IMG/VR virus record: IMGVR_UViG_3300023178_000037
Span: 1-64,000 of that record
DNA length: 64,000 bases
Reading direction: 5' to 3' (one strand)
Origin: a virus
Shown: positions 32,048 to 41,300 of the stretch, one piece after another
Numbering within the stretch: the stretch's first letter is position 1
How the letters are laid out: each line of letters starts with the position of its first letter
Program-made: the position numbers and the translations under genes
The notes under the pieces: generated by a model
Databases searched by the model: none
What the model was told of the DNA's origin: nothing
What the model saw: only the letters and a program-made list of their open reading frames with translations

Positions 32048-32872
32048 CTATGACATCCTAATTTGGAATGTATCCACTGTTGTATTAGTGTTAACAGGTG
32101 TAATGAGAAGTCTCATATTACCTGAATTAACGTCTGAACTCAATGAGAACAATGATGCGTTTGAATATGTATCACCGTATTGTACGAAGTACGCATTCGA
32201 CCCATCATTGATCAATAACACTTCTGCGGCATGTGTTCCTGCACTCGCATGAGTGGCAGTAATCACATACTTCACAGCCTTGTTTGCAACTGCATTAGAT
32301 GATAAAACTTGATCAGATGTTGTTGCAGTGAAAGTATTTGCAGTAAAGAAACCTTGAACTAAGTTCGCAGCCTCTGTGATTGCAACTACTTCTACAACGT
32401 CACCTGAAATGGCGTTCTCAGTAAGTGTAATAACTGTACTACTTGTTGCAGTATAGTCAGAACCTGAGACTAACTTAACACCGTTAATATACACTTGTTC
32501 TGTTCCTGAGGAATATGAAAGTGTATTACTATTATCATCTGCACCTGTAATTGAAGTACCAGTTGATGTAATAGAGTAGGTAAAAGTTACAACCCCTGAA
32601 GACGGTTGAGCGGCGAAACTTATTGTTCCACTACCATCTGTCTGTAGGACTTGACCTGAAGTACCATCTGAAGTTGGGAAAGAGTACGCATCGTTAACAG
32701 TAAGAGTTGCAGGATTTGACCCTACTTCAACAATTGAAGCAGAACCATCATCCTTCTCAGTATAGACTCTACCGTGATAGGTATTAATACCTATCTCACC
32801 TAATGATAAATCACTAGTTGATGGTACAGAATTCTGAGTTGAACTCCTCTTGAATTGAATTACTGTTGCCAT
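32048..32872 (-). CDS. Fibre-type protein, MATVIQ family (274 aa)
   Basis: Begins with MATVIQFKRSSTQNSVPSTS and then LSLGEIGINTYHGRVYTEKD, a known opening of tail-fibre proteins that display a short baseplate-binding head. The middle is a Ser/Thr/Gly beta region and includes TSGQVLQTDGSGTISF. Residues 175-274 carry the shared C-terminal domain (EVLLINDGSNAYFVQYGD, MRLLITPVNTNTTVDTFQI). It is 14 nt upstream of the 136-aa gene. Confidence 0.78.
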   Translation of the reverse strand: MATVIQFKRSSTQNSVPSTSDLSLGEIGINTYHGRVYTEKDDGSASIVEVGSNPATLTVNDAYSFPTSDGTSGQVLQTDGSGTISFAAQPSSGVVTFTYSITSTGTSITGADDNSNTLSYSSGTEQVYINGVKLVSGSDYTATSSTVITLTENAISGDVVEVVAITEAANLVQGFFTANTFTATTSDQVLSSNAVANKAVKYVITATHASAGTHAAEVLLINDGSNAYFVQYGDTYSNASLFSLSSDVNSGNMRLLITPVNTNTTVDTFQIRMS

Positions 32873-32901
32873 TTGCTACTCCTGTTATAGACTAAGTGTT
32901 A

Positions 32902-34473
32902 TTAAAATGTTCCACCGTCGATAGCAGTAATGCTTACAGCTCCTGAACTCACTGTAAAGTTATTTGAATCGTAAGAAGCAATACCTTTTGCAGATGTTGT
33001 TGCATCGTCGATAGCAACATCACCTGAAGTTACAGTGAAATATGAACCTGAGAATGAAGCAATACCTTTATTTGAGTCTGTTGCATCCTCACCTGCGATA
33101 GTGATAGCACCATCTGCATTAGTGATGTCAACACCTTCTCCAGCTGTTAAAGCTGCAAGTTCCATGTCTCCGTTAGAGCCATTACCAATCATCAATTGAC
33201 CTGCTGTTGGAGCAGCGCCGTCTAATGATGTGATTGAACCTGAAAGTGCAAGACCTGATGCCTCTAAACCACCAAATACTGCGTTACCGACTGAACCTGA
33301 GAATACTGATGAAGAGTCAGTTGCATCTTGGATGAACTTAAACTTACCATCTGAATCGTCCATACCAAAGAAACCAACTTTAGCAGCTGAACCATTGTGC
33401 CACTTAAATTTGATACCTCTGTCTAGGTTGTCATCTGATGCATCATCACCGATTTCAAATACAGGGTCTGCAACTGAAGTAGTTGTAGAGTTTACAGTTG
33501 TAGTTGTACCATTAACAGTTAAGTTTCCTGAAACTGTTAAGTTACCTGAAGCAGCGATATTAGTTGATGTAATATCGTCTGATGTCAGTGTACCGTCTAC
33601 TTGAACATTGTTAAATTGAACGTTGTCAGATGTACCAACTGACTGACCAATTGCAAATGTAACTGCTTGGTTAGCGGCAGATGTTGTTACACCTGTTCCA
33701 CCTGTGAAAGTGATTGATTGTGAATCTAAATCGATTGCACCAGTACCACTGTCAGCAGCGACATCTAAGTCTTGAGCTGTTACTTGAGAGTCAACGTATG
33801 CTTTAACTGATTGTTGTGAAGGAACTTTGACATCTGAATCAGAAGACATGTCATCTTCGTCAACAAAGAAGTCAATCATACCGAGTTCAACAGCGCTGTT
33901 TGCGATTGTTACAGCACCTGCTGAATCCATTGTTACATCACCACTGATTGCTACGTTATCAAATGAATCTGAACCGTCATGGACAAGAATGTGTCCTGAT
34001 GCAGGGCTAGAAATATCTGAGTCTGTTGCGCCAGCAAGTGTTGAAGTAGTAGATAGGAATGAAAGTGAACCACTTCCGTCTGTTCCTAGTACTTGGTTTG
34101 CACTACCATCAGCTGAAGGTAATGTAAACGTTACATTAGAAGCTACTGAATCAGGAGCTTTAAGTGCTACATAGTTTACACCATTGTCAGAATCTTCTAA
34201 TAACTGAACCTCACCACCAGCAGTCGAACCATTACCAACTTTAAAGTTAGCAGGTGTTGCAGAAGAACCTGCAAGAATGTCTGTGTAGTATTTACCACCA
34301 ATCGCATGGATTAATGGGGTTGAGTTATCGGAATCAACTGATTCGATAAACAGTTTAGCACCAGCACCTGAATTACTTCTGTCCTGAATATACGCTAATT
34401 CACCTTCCGATAAATCTGATACTGTAGGCGCAGAAGAACCAGTACTTCTTTTAATTTGAATTACTGTTGCCAT
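32902..34473 (-). CDS. Tail fibre-type structural protein, MATVIQ family (523 aa)
   Basis: The opening [20 protein letters not shown] and [14 protein letters not shown] are typical fibre N-termini. It continues with beta-rich Ser/Thr/Asp repeats, including a [20 protein letters not shown] block shared with neighbours. The C-terminus has two copies of a unit ([40 protein letters not shown]) and ends in IDGGTF, matching the 82-aa gene. The start has AGGAGAAAAAA as Shine-Dalgarno at the end of an unusually long structured leader. Confidence 0.8.
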   Translation of the reverse strand: MATVIQIKRSTGSSAPTVSDLSEGELAYIQDRSNSGAGAKLFIESVDSDNSTPLIHAIGGKYYTDILAGSSATPANFKVGNGSTAGGEVQLLEDSDNGVNYVALKAPDSVASNVTFTLPSADGSANQVLGTDGSGSLSFLSTTSTLAGATDSDISSPASGHILVHDGSDSFDNVAISGDVTMDSAGAVTIANSAVELGMIDFFVDEDDMSSDSDVKVPSQQSVKAYVDSQVTAQDLDVAADSGTGAIDLDSQSITFTGGTGVTTSAANQAVTFAIGQSVGTSDNVQFNNVQVDGTLTSDDITSTNIAASGNLTVSGNLTVNGTTTTVNSTTTSVADPVFEIGDDASDDNLDRGIKFKWHNGSAAKVGFFGMDDSDGKFKFIQDATDSSSVFSGSVGNAVFGGLEASGLALSGSITSLDGAAPTAGQLMIGNGSNGDMELAALTAGEGVDITNADGAITIAGEDATDSNKGIASFSGSYFTVTSGDVAIDDATTSAKGIASYDSNNFTVSSGAVSITAIDGGTF

Positions 34474-34613
34474 TTTTTTCTCCTAAAAAATTTTATTTTT
34501 TATAAAAGTAATTTACGTAAATTTCTCTTCACTATCCGAGAAAGATCATTATATATACAGTCCTCTCACTATGAGGGTCGTGTCTCACTGAATGACACCT
34601 TGATTTGTAATAG
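34474..34613 (-). promoter_or_regulatory. Long structured 5' leader before the 523-aa fibre gene
   Basis: About 135 nt separate a TATAAATA element from the ATG, while other leaders here are 0-50 nt. It contains several local inverted repeats: GTGTC/GACAC at 34580-34598, CCTC/GAGG at 34562-34576, and the 14-nt perfect palindrome AATTTACGTAAATT at 34510-34523, shortly before the AGGAG. No open frame of note is seen. A regulatory RNA or processing site is possible. Confidence 0.4.
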
Positions 34614-34621
34614 TATTTATA
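34614..34621 (-). promoter_or_regulatory. T4-type late promoter (TATAAATA)
   Basis: An exact consensus match just before the end of the 82-aa gene, driving the long leader and the 523-aa fibre gene. Confidence 0.6.
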
Positions 34622-34624
34622 AAA

Positions 34625-34873
34625 CTAGAATGTTCCACCATCTATTGATGTGGTTGTTTCCCACTTATCAGTAGTTGCGTTGTATGAGAGAAGTCCATCA
34701 TCTGTTTCAGATGCATTAACATCTGATAACTCTTGAATTGATTTAGTTGCAAGATTAACACTTGTTGATGAGTTACCGATTGCAACTTGTTTTGCACGTA
34801 TATTTGTTGCACCTGCAATCCTAGCACCAACTGAACCTGTCGATCTATTTAATGTCCCTTTAATGTTTGCCAT
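34625..34873 (-). CDS. Short fibre-type protein (82 aa)
   Basis: A small protein with the recurring fibre phrase ELSDVNASETDDGLLSYNATTDKWETT, which is common in marine phage fibres, and the terminal motif IDGGTF also found in the 523-aa protein. The N-terminus (NIKGTLNRSTGSVGARIAG) is basic. It starts 2 nt after the 110-aa gene's stop with a GAGGAG site. The role may be adaptor or tip. Confidence 0.65.
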   Translation of the reverse strand: MANIKGTLNRSTGSVGARIAGATNIRAKQVAIGNSSTSVNLATKSIQELSDVNASETDDGLLSYNATTDKWETTTSIDGGTF

Positions 34874-34875
34874 AA

Positions 34876-35208
34876 TTAACTCCTCGTTACTCCTGGCGTT
34901 ACAATCGCTTGTCCTTCTATAACTCTAGTTGTATTTGAACCACTAGTTATATTTAGATCATAAACATATCTTCCAGCATTCAATGCAGCAGTTTGAGTGT
35001 CATCAAGTGATAATGTAACCTGTCCAGTTGCAGCTGCAATACTAGTTCCAAATGTCGCAGAGACAGTAGAAGAACTATATGTTTTTCTTATCTGTGCGGC
35101 CGCAGTATATCCATTTAAGTCTAAGATATCACCTGCTGAGTCAGTCACATCAACAGTAATACTGAAGTCTGTTCCTTGATCTATGTATAGGTTTGCAATT
35201 ATAGCCAT
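34876..35208 (-). CDS. Ig-like/BppU-type fibre accessory protein (110 aa)
   Basis: An entirely beta-predicted protein: IDQGTDFSITVDVTDSAGDI, DLNGYTAAAQIRKTYSS, then VTLSLDDTQTAALNAGRYVY and VIEGQAIVTPGV. This strand order is like the beta-sandwich in phage baseplate upper proteins (BppU N-terminal type) found in many phages. The ATG is 5 nt after a TATAAATA. It is probably a structural connector in the fibre network. Confidence 0.68.
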   Translation of the reverse strand: MAIIANLYIDQGTDFSITVDVTDSAGDILDLNGYTAAAQIRKTYSSSTVSATFGTSIAAATGQVTLSLDDTQTAALNAGRYVYDLNITSGSNTTRVIEGQAIVTPGVTRS

Positions 35209-35213
35209 ATAAC

Positions 35214-35221
35214 TATTTATA
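35214..35221 (-). promoter_or_regulatory. T4-type late promoter (TATAAATA) abutting the 110-aa gene
   Basis: An exact consensus match with a 5-nt spacer (GTTAT) to the ATG. It overlaps the stop codon of the preceding repeat-fibre gene. Confidence 0.6.
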
Positions 35222-35933
35222 CCTGAGTGTTACTTGGGTTCTTAGAGAACCTTGCAGTTGGTACAGATTGATGTATTTTTTCTACAGTACCTGTTTTATT
35301 TACGTACACTTCACTTAATTTTCTAAGTGTACCATTATCATTTACATATACTCCTTTCACTTTTGCAATCGGGCCTACAGTTCTAGTAGTTGAATATGGT
35401 GCTTGATATGTAAATGGTGACCTCACCGTGTAAGGGAACTGATAGGTTACTTGATATATAAACGGTGATTGTGCATTCGCAATATATGGTGATTGTGCAT
35501 TTGCAGTGACCCTATATGTTGACGGTGATCTATGTTGATACGTAAACGGATTCCTTGCGTTTGCAGGATTGGGTTGTTGTGCATTCCTAATATTAGGTTC
35601 TTGTGCATTTGCAATATAAGGACTTGGATTTTGTGCCTGATATGTATTAGGTTGTCTTGCGTTTCCAGTCGCTCTATAAATTAAAGGTTGTCTTGCATTT
35701 CTAATATTAGGTTCTTGTGCAGATGTAGGGTTTCTATATGTAAACGGAGACCTATGGTTATAGGTGAAAGGACTCTGTTTAGTTGCACGATATGTAAATG
35801 GTGACCTTGCAATATACGGATAAGGTGTTTGACCAATAAGAGGTTGTCTTGCCTGATAAGTCGTTTGACCTTGCGCTTGATAAGTTGTAGGTTGTTGTGC
35901 AATATATGGTATTTGATAGTATCCTGTTGCCAT
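35217..35933 (-). CDS. P-phased repeat fibre protein (238 aa)
   Basis: Residues 5-180 are P-phased repeats (QAQGQTTYQARQPLIGQTPY, SPFTYRNPTSAQEPNIRNARQ, YQHRSPSTYRV). Residues 185-238 form a different end with two KVKGVYVNDNGTLRKLSEVY-like units, a motif known in phage fibre proteins (variants of the K-x-W-x-V-x-x-x-Y-V-K type). Cys is absent. Function: most likely part of a fibre. Its Shine-Dalgarno is AGGAA. It overlaps a late promoter at its 3' end. Confidence 0.74.
   Translation of the reverse strand: MATGYYQIPYIAQQPTTYQAQGQTTYQARQPLIGQTPYPYIARSPFTYRATKQSPFTYNHRSPFTYRNPTSAQEPNIRNARQPLIYRATGNARQPNTYQAQNPSPYIANAQEPNIRNAQQPNPANARNPFTYQHRSPSTYRVTANAQSPYIANAQSPFIYQVTYQFPYTVRSPFTYQAPYSTTRTVGPIAKVKGVYVNDNGTLRKLSEVYVNKTGTVEKIHQSVPTARFSKNPSNTQV
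35395..35925 (-). repeat. Imperfect coding repeats of the P-phased fibre family, copy 3
   Basis: Same words as in the other copies, for example TCTATATGTAAACGGAGACC at 35740 region and GTTGTCTTGC-type pieces. Confidence 0.65.
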
Positions 35934-35934
35934 T

Positions 35935-37095
35935 TTATATTCCTAATGCCTGTCCATAAGTTGCGTTTAATGATATCATACCATGACTATATGTTGATGT
36001 ATATACATTATTACTTGAATCCACACCCTTAACTGTGAAACTAACACCTTGTGCTTGTGTCCATGTAGTACCATTAGGGTTTGGGCCGTTTGGTGTTACA
36101 CATGCCTTCCACAGGAATTGTCTTGCACCACTAGTTGGAACACTATAGTAAGTACCTGAACTATATCCAGCGTTAGTTGGTAATGGCCCTGAACTATAAG
36201 AGTAACAATAACTTGAACTACAGTCTTTACCACTACATGCTTGACTTGATACATCATATTTTACTGTAAATGTGGAACTGGTTGTCAATAGACCTTGATA
36301 TAAAATGTAATCAGAATAAACAGTCGCCTGATATTGATTTGTATAACCAAACCACAATGCCTTAATAGAACTTTGGGCAGTTGCATTTGAGAACTCCATT
36401 GAACACCCTACCTCAGGTGGAGGGTTTGTGGATGCTCTTGATTGCGTAGTATACCAGTACCCAGCTGAACCAGTACCAGGCCCCCAAACTTGTTCTAGTG
36501 GGTCATAGATATATGCAGCTGGTTGTCTTGCATTATAAGACGATCTTGCGTTTGCAATGTATGGATAAGGTGTTCTTCCTATAAATGGAGACTGATATGA
36601 ATATGGTGTTTGACCAATTGTAGGCACTGGTTGTTGTGCGTTACTAGGTGATTGATATGACTGTTGTGCATTTCTAATCACTGGTTGTTGTGCATTTGTA
36701 GGATTTCTATATGTAAACGGTGACCTATAGTTGTACGTAAACGGTGATTGTTTATTTGCTGGTACCTGATATGTAAATGGTGTCTGCGAATTTGCAATAT
36801 AAGGATTCGCTTGTTGTGCCGAATATGTAAATGGTGATCTGTGTTGATAAGTAAACGGAGACCTAACAGTGTAATTGAAAGGTTGTTGTGCGTTTCTTAT
36901 AAACGGAGATTGTTGAACAGCAGGTGTCCTATATGTTACAGGTTGTCTGTTGTTGTATGTTAGGGGTTGTCTTGCCTGTGCAGGTGTTCTACCAGTTGCC
37001 TGTTTGGTTTCAGGTGATTGTGCGTTAACTACTGCTTGCCCTTGATAGGGTTGTTGGAAAGTCGTCCCTGTGTTTATATAGATTTCATCAGCCAT
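35935..37095 (-). CDS. P-phased repeat fibre protein with C-terminal globular domain (386 aa)
   Basis: Residues 14-200 are P-phased repeats (TGRTPAQARQPLTYNNRQP, RSPFTYQHRSPFTYSAQQ, NAQQPVIRNAQQ). Residues 205-386 form a distinct domain with VWGPGTGSAGYWYTTQSRAS, four Cys (about 233, 292, 296 and 301, including ACSGKDCSSSYCYS), a Tyr/Ser-rich centre and SFTVKGVDSSNNVYTSTYSH. This could be the receptor-binding tip. It overlaps nothing but begins 1 nt after the 359-aa gene. No family is recognised for the globular part. Confidence 0.74.
   Translation of the reverse strand: MADEIYINTGTTFQQPYQGQAVVNAQSPETKQATGRTPAQARQPLTYNNRQPVTYRTPAVQQSPFIRNAQQPFNYTVRSPFTYQHRSPFTYSAQQANPYIANSQTPFTYQVPANKQSPFTYNYRSPFTYRNPTNAQQPVIRNAQQSYQSPSNAQQPVPTIGQTPYSYQSPFIGRTPYPYIANARSSYNARQPAAYIYDPLEQVWGPGTGSAGYWYTTQSRASTNPPPEVGCSMEFSNATAQSSIKALWFGYTNQYQATVYSDYILYQGLLTTSSTFTVKYDVSSQACSGKDCSSSYCYSYSSGPLPTNAGYSSGTYYSVPTSGARQFLWKACVTPNGPNPNGTTWTQAQGVSFTVKGVDSSNNVYTSTYSHGMISLNATYGQALGI
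36530..37070 (-). repeat. Imperfect coding repeats of the P-phased fibre family, copy 4
   Basis: Repeat-coding region with the same recurring words (TATGTAAACGGTGA, TTGTTGTGCATT) as the other three copies. Confidence 0.65.
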
Positions 37096-37096
37096 A

Positions 37097-38176
37097 TCAT
37101 ATCACAAACCATAAGTGTCCATTAGACGTACTTCCTACACTTGACGGTGCAGAAGATACTGTCTCGTAATCTAACACTACATTATCACTATCCGTTTTAA
37201 TTCCGTTAGAAGTGTTGACACTCATAGTTGTCCCTGTAAGGTCTAGACCATCTCCACCTGTTACTGAATTCGAACCTGTAAACGATATAGTGTTATTCGC
37301 ATCATCATAAGATACAGTGATATTAGTATGTGTACCAGCAGCAATTGCAGTTGCAACTGCATCTTGTGCCTGTTCGTCAGTGTAGTTTGCAGGTGCATCA
37401 GCGGATTCCCAATTCGTTGTTGAAGAGTTGTAGATTAACATCTGACCATTATTAGGAGATGATGCATCTACGTTACCCAACGATGCTAAATTGTGATTTG
37501 TTATACTGGATACGGTTCCTGTTACATTACCGACAACATTACCCTGTACATCACCTTTAACTAATGCACCACTTGGTAAGTTGATATGATTTTGGAAATA
37601 TACTTCACCATCAAATTCGATAGGTGCAGAAGTAGTTAAGAGTGTTGTCTTAGTTGCACCGTCACCATTGAAGATTAATCCATTGTCGTTTGTATTATAA
37701 ATTGTATTAGCGGCAGTTTCAGAAAAGTAACCTACAGATGCACTTCCTTGTCCTGTAAATCCTAAGTAAGAACCAGTAAATGAATAAATTACAATCTTAT
37801 CTGAGTTTGCAGCTGCTGAAACTAGGTCTATTCTATTATATGTTCCATCACCTTGAACATTACCTAATGAATAGTCATCACCCTCAAATAGGTGAACACC
37901 ATTCTTAAAAACTTGTATTCTGTTTGCAACAAATTTTAGAGTATATCCAAAGTTATCTACACCAGTAAATCTTGTATTACCGTTAGTTCCATCTGAACCA
38001 GTAAAGATATACTCTTGTAAGAAGAAAGACTTGTCTTCAAGACTGTTTAATGCATCGATAATATTACTTTTTTCAGTTGTGCGTAATCCTGATATCGCAC
38101 CGACATCATTTGCAAGATCGTTGTACTGTCTTCTAAAGTCTTCTATCGTACTGTGATTGTCAACTGTCCTAGCCAC
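37097..38176 (-). CDS. Tail fibre-type structural protein (359 aa), GTG start
   Basis: Starts at GTG 38174-38176 with GGAGAAAGTAA ahead. Residues 1-50 are helical (HSTIEDFRRQYNDLANDVGA), then IFTGSDGTNGNTRFTGVDNF and QVFKNGVHLFEGDDYSL form the beta fibre domain seen also in the 656-aa and 1509-aa proteins. The middle has NVVGNVTGTVSSITNHNLAS, and the end (VSSAPSSVGSTSNGHLWFVI) matches a fibre tip motif. It overlaps the 68-aa gene by 8 nt. Confidence 0.78.
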   Translation of the reverse strand: MARTVDNHSTIEDFRRQYNDLANDVGAISGLRTTEKSNIIDALNSLEDKSFFLQEYIFTGSDGTNGNTRFTGVDNFGYTLKFVANRIQVFKNGVHLFEGDDYSLGNVQGDGTYNRIDLVSAAANSDKIVIYSFTGSYLGFTGQGSASVGYFSETAANTIYNTNDNGLIFNGDGATKTTLLTTSAPIEFDGEVYFQNHINLPSGALVKGDVQGNVVGNVTGTVSSITNHNLASLGNVDASSPNNGQMLIYNSSTTNWESADAPANYTDEQAQDAVATAIAAGTHTNITVSYDDANNTISFTGSNSVTGGDGLDLTGTTMSVNTSNGIKTDSDNVVLDYETVSSAPSSVGSTSNGHLWFVI

Positions 38177-38375
38177 TTACTTTCTCCATCAATTGTTTTA
38201 ACATCTCTTTCATTTCAGACATGTCTTCTTTAAGTGTATTTATCTCTTCTGTTTGCATTTTAAATCTTTGTCTTCTCATTTTCTGCAACTTCCACGCTTC
38301 TTTATCTGTGGAAACGATTGCAGTAGTGTCTTCGTCTCTTTCTAAGTAAGAATGTCCGTCTACTCTAATACCCAT
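38169..38375 (-). CDS. Small coiled-coil protein (68 aa)
   Basis: Opening GIRVDGHSYLERDEDTTAIV followed by a basic helix and a leucine/methionine coiled coil (KMQTEEINTLKEDMSEMKEM and LKQLMEKVSG). It sits between the giant DUF4815 protein, with which it shares one base (38375), and the fibre gene. It could trimerise or anchor fibres to the baseplate, but this is inferred from position and helical composition only. Confidence 0.65.
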   Translation of the reverse strand: MGIRVDGHSYLERDEDTTAIVSTDKEAWKLQKMRRQRFKMQTEEINTLKEDMSEMKEMLKQLMEKVSG

Positions 38376-41300
38376 TATCCTGTCGCAATAGCTCTAAATG
38401 CAGAGATTAAAGGTGGTTTAGAAGTATTATACCCCTGTCCTACAATCTTAATTATGAATGAAGAGAACTCAGGTAAATCTTCAACGTTATACTCATACTC
38501 TTTGAAGTTTCTTCCATCTGCACCTATTTGTGAATCAGGTGAACCATCTGTGTTAAAGAATTCATATCCTATTTCATCAAACTTACGTTCATCGTCAACC
38601 TTAACGGTCTTAAATAAAACTTTAACATCAGTTCCTGCATTTTTCATGCAATCAAACATAACTCTGATACCAGTTGCAGGGTTCTTCAAGTTAATCTTCT
38701 TAGTTACATAACAGAATGCGTTGTCTTCACCTAGTGATTCCTGACTAATATTAATTGAACTTGAGAATGAATTGTCATTTGAATTTTTCTGCAACCCATT
38801 AATTCTATTTGCAAATGCAATTCCACCTAAAGTTTGTGTATCAACAAAAGGTGAAATGTATTGATTTCTAGAGAACATCATACACTTCAACTGCAGTGAC
38901 CTTCCACTTGACATCTCGTTAATCTCATTGATTCTAGATGCAATAATACTTGGTCTACTGAAGAATGCATTTTCGTTAAGTGTTACATTATCACCACTAA
39001 TTCTTCTCTGATAAACTGTACCATCAATATATCCTTCAGGTGAATTCATTGGTGTTCCTACTGCATTAATAAACATTCCTGTATTTGCACAAAGAATGTT
39101 TTGTACTTGAGTGTGGATTCCATCATAGTAAATATTTTTAGATGTTACAACATTTCTTCCACCACCAACTGTAGTGTCTGTTGCTTTATAGTCTGAAACA
39201 TAATCAGGGAATAGTGCTTGTCCTATTGTTGTAATATCTGAATTAGCATCTACGTCTGATTGAACTGCAGTTGCACTAAGATTAGGTGTAAACGAGAATG
39301 TATCTATTGTAAAGTCTGCACCAATACTAGTATGTGAATCATCTGTTGAAGTGTTTATTGCACGAACTGGAATTCCACCTAGTGTTTGTCCAATTCCTTC
39401 TACAGTTGTTGTGAAACTCCATGAAGAACCAACTGTTACTGTAACGACATCTCCTACTGCGAAATTATCACCTGCTTGTAATATTTTACATGCAGTAATA
39501 TCTGATACACCATTTGATGTAGAAACTGTAATTCTAAATGCGACTCCTGTTCCAGTTGTGTTTCCATCACTTGGAGTCGTATCAGCTTTAACAGCAGATA
39601 TTGATACATTGTCTGAACCCAATGTACTTGAAGTTCCAGTGTTATACGGTAGAGTTCCGTGTATTAAATTATATGTACCATCAACAGGAAGTGTTCCTGA
39701 ATCGGTTGCATCAGAAATTCTATACACACCTCCATTCCTATCACCTATTACACCATTAATTTGTACATTAGATGAAGTGTTGTAATGTCCATGGAAGAAA
39801 CTTTGCATTGTAATTGATGATGAATCTGCAACGGTTGAAATTGGATTTTCAGGAATGTGGTTTTCCACATCATCTTCATCTGTGGAGTTGATATCTATTG
39901 TTTCATCTGCATTATACCAAGGTATGTCTGCATTTGTCAAATTAAAACTTGAACTCTGTGCAATATCAAACTCTGCATAGTTTAGACAATATTTAATATC
40001 GTCTTCTTGTCTTGCAGTCCATGTTGAACTGTTTTGTGATACAAACATAGAACCCATATTAGAAGCTGCGACTGCAACCTCAAGACCGTTAGCAATATCT
40101 TTATCACCTGCATGAGCGTACCAAATTTCATATTGGTCTGAACTTGTATAAACCACAAAACAATATTCCATTTGTGATTTAATAATAATAGGGTTCTCAA
40201 AAGTAAATTTAGTTACTGCAGATGCATCTTCTGAAACATTAATTTCATCAGGAGTTTTTGTAACTACTGACAAAGGTATAGGTGTTTGAGTTGGATAACC
40301 ATTTTCCATACCTCTTAATTCAACAGTGATCTCTTTGTTAACATCTTTTGTTTTGAAATACAGGTCAATACTTGTTAACACCATATTTGTACCTACTGAT
40401 TCAGGGGCTGCAAATGATTGTGCAACTGGGTCAAACCAAATTCCTGTTGGGAACATACCTGCATCAAATCTAAAATCACCTATATCGATAGGTGGAAATC
40501 CTGGCGGAAGATTAGGTGGCCAATTAGGGTCATCACCACCATCTGAAATAAGTGGGCCATCGCCTGGGCCCTCAGGGTCTTCAGCACCAATTTCGTCTAT
40601 TTGTGTTTGAAGATCATCAATTCTATCGTCTAATTCTGTAAATGGATTAGGGCCTGGGTCTGATTCATTAAAGGTTGCATTGATGGTTTCACCTCTAGTT
40701 GTTATTGTTCTCGAATCATTAGTTGGAACTCTTGTAATTCTAGAAGTTCTTGTAGTTACTGTATGTCTATCAATATTTGCAACCATACCTGTTGAGGTAT
40801 ACAATGCAGTTGCAGATGATACTGGATTTGGTGAATTATACTTTTGTGAAGTTACAATTAATTCTTTAGTACCACTTGTAAAGGTATTTGCACGGAGATA
40901 GAATCGTGCCTTCAATCTACCATTTGCATCAGTCTGTAATTGAGCACCTGTGGTACCTAATGTACCTGAAGTATGCGAAGGAGAATAATAATAAGTAGCA
41001 CTTGGGCTTCCATAAGTCCATCTTTCACTTCGCATTCGTGTACTAACATCTATACCATCAAAATAAACGTAATGATAAGTGTTAGGTTTTAATCCTTGAC
41101 AAGTAACTGTGATAGTCCTTTGTTTCATGAACCTTTCAAGTTGAATATTTCTGACTCTATTTCTCTCGTCTACGGATACGTCAGTTGCATAATCAAACAT
41201 CATACCATTACGTGCTTGAACTTCAGGGGTTTCTGTGATCTCTCTTGTAAGGTCTATGCCTGGCTGCCATTCACCACCTTGTTCAGCAGACCCTGACCAT

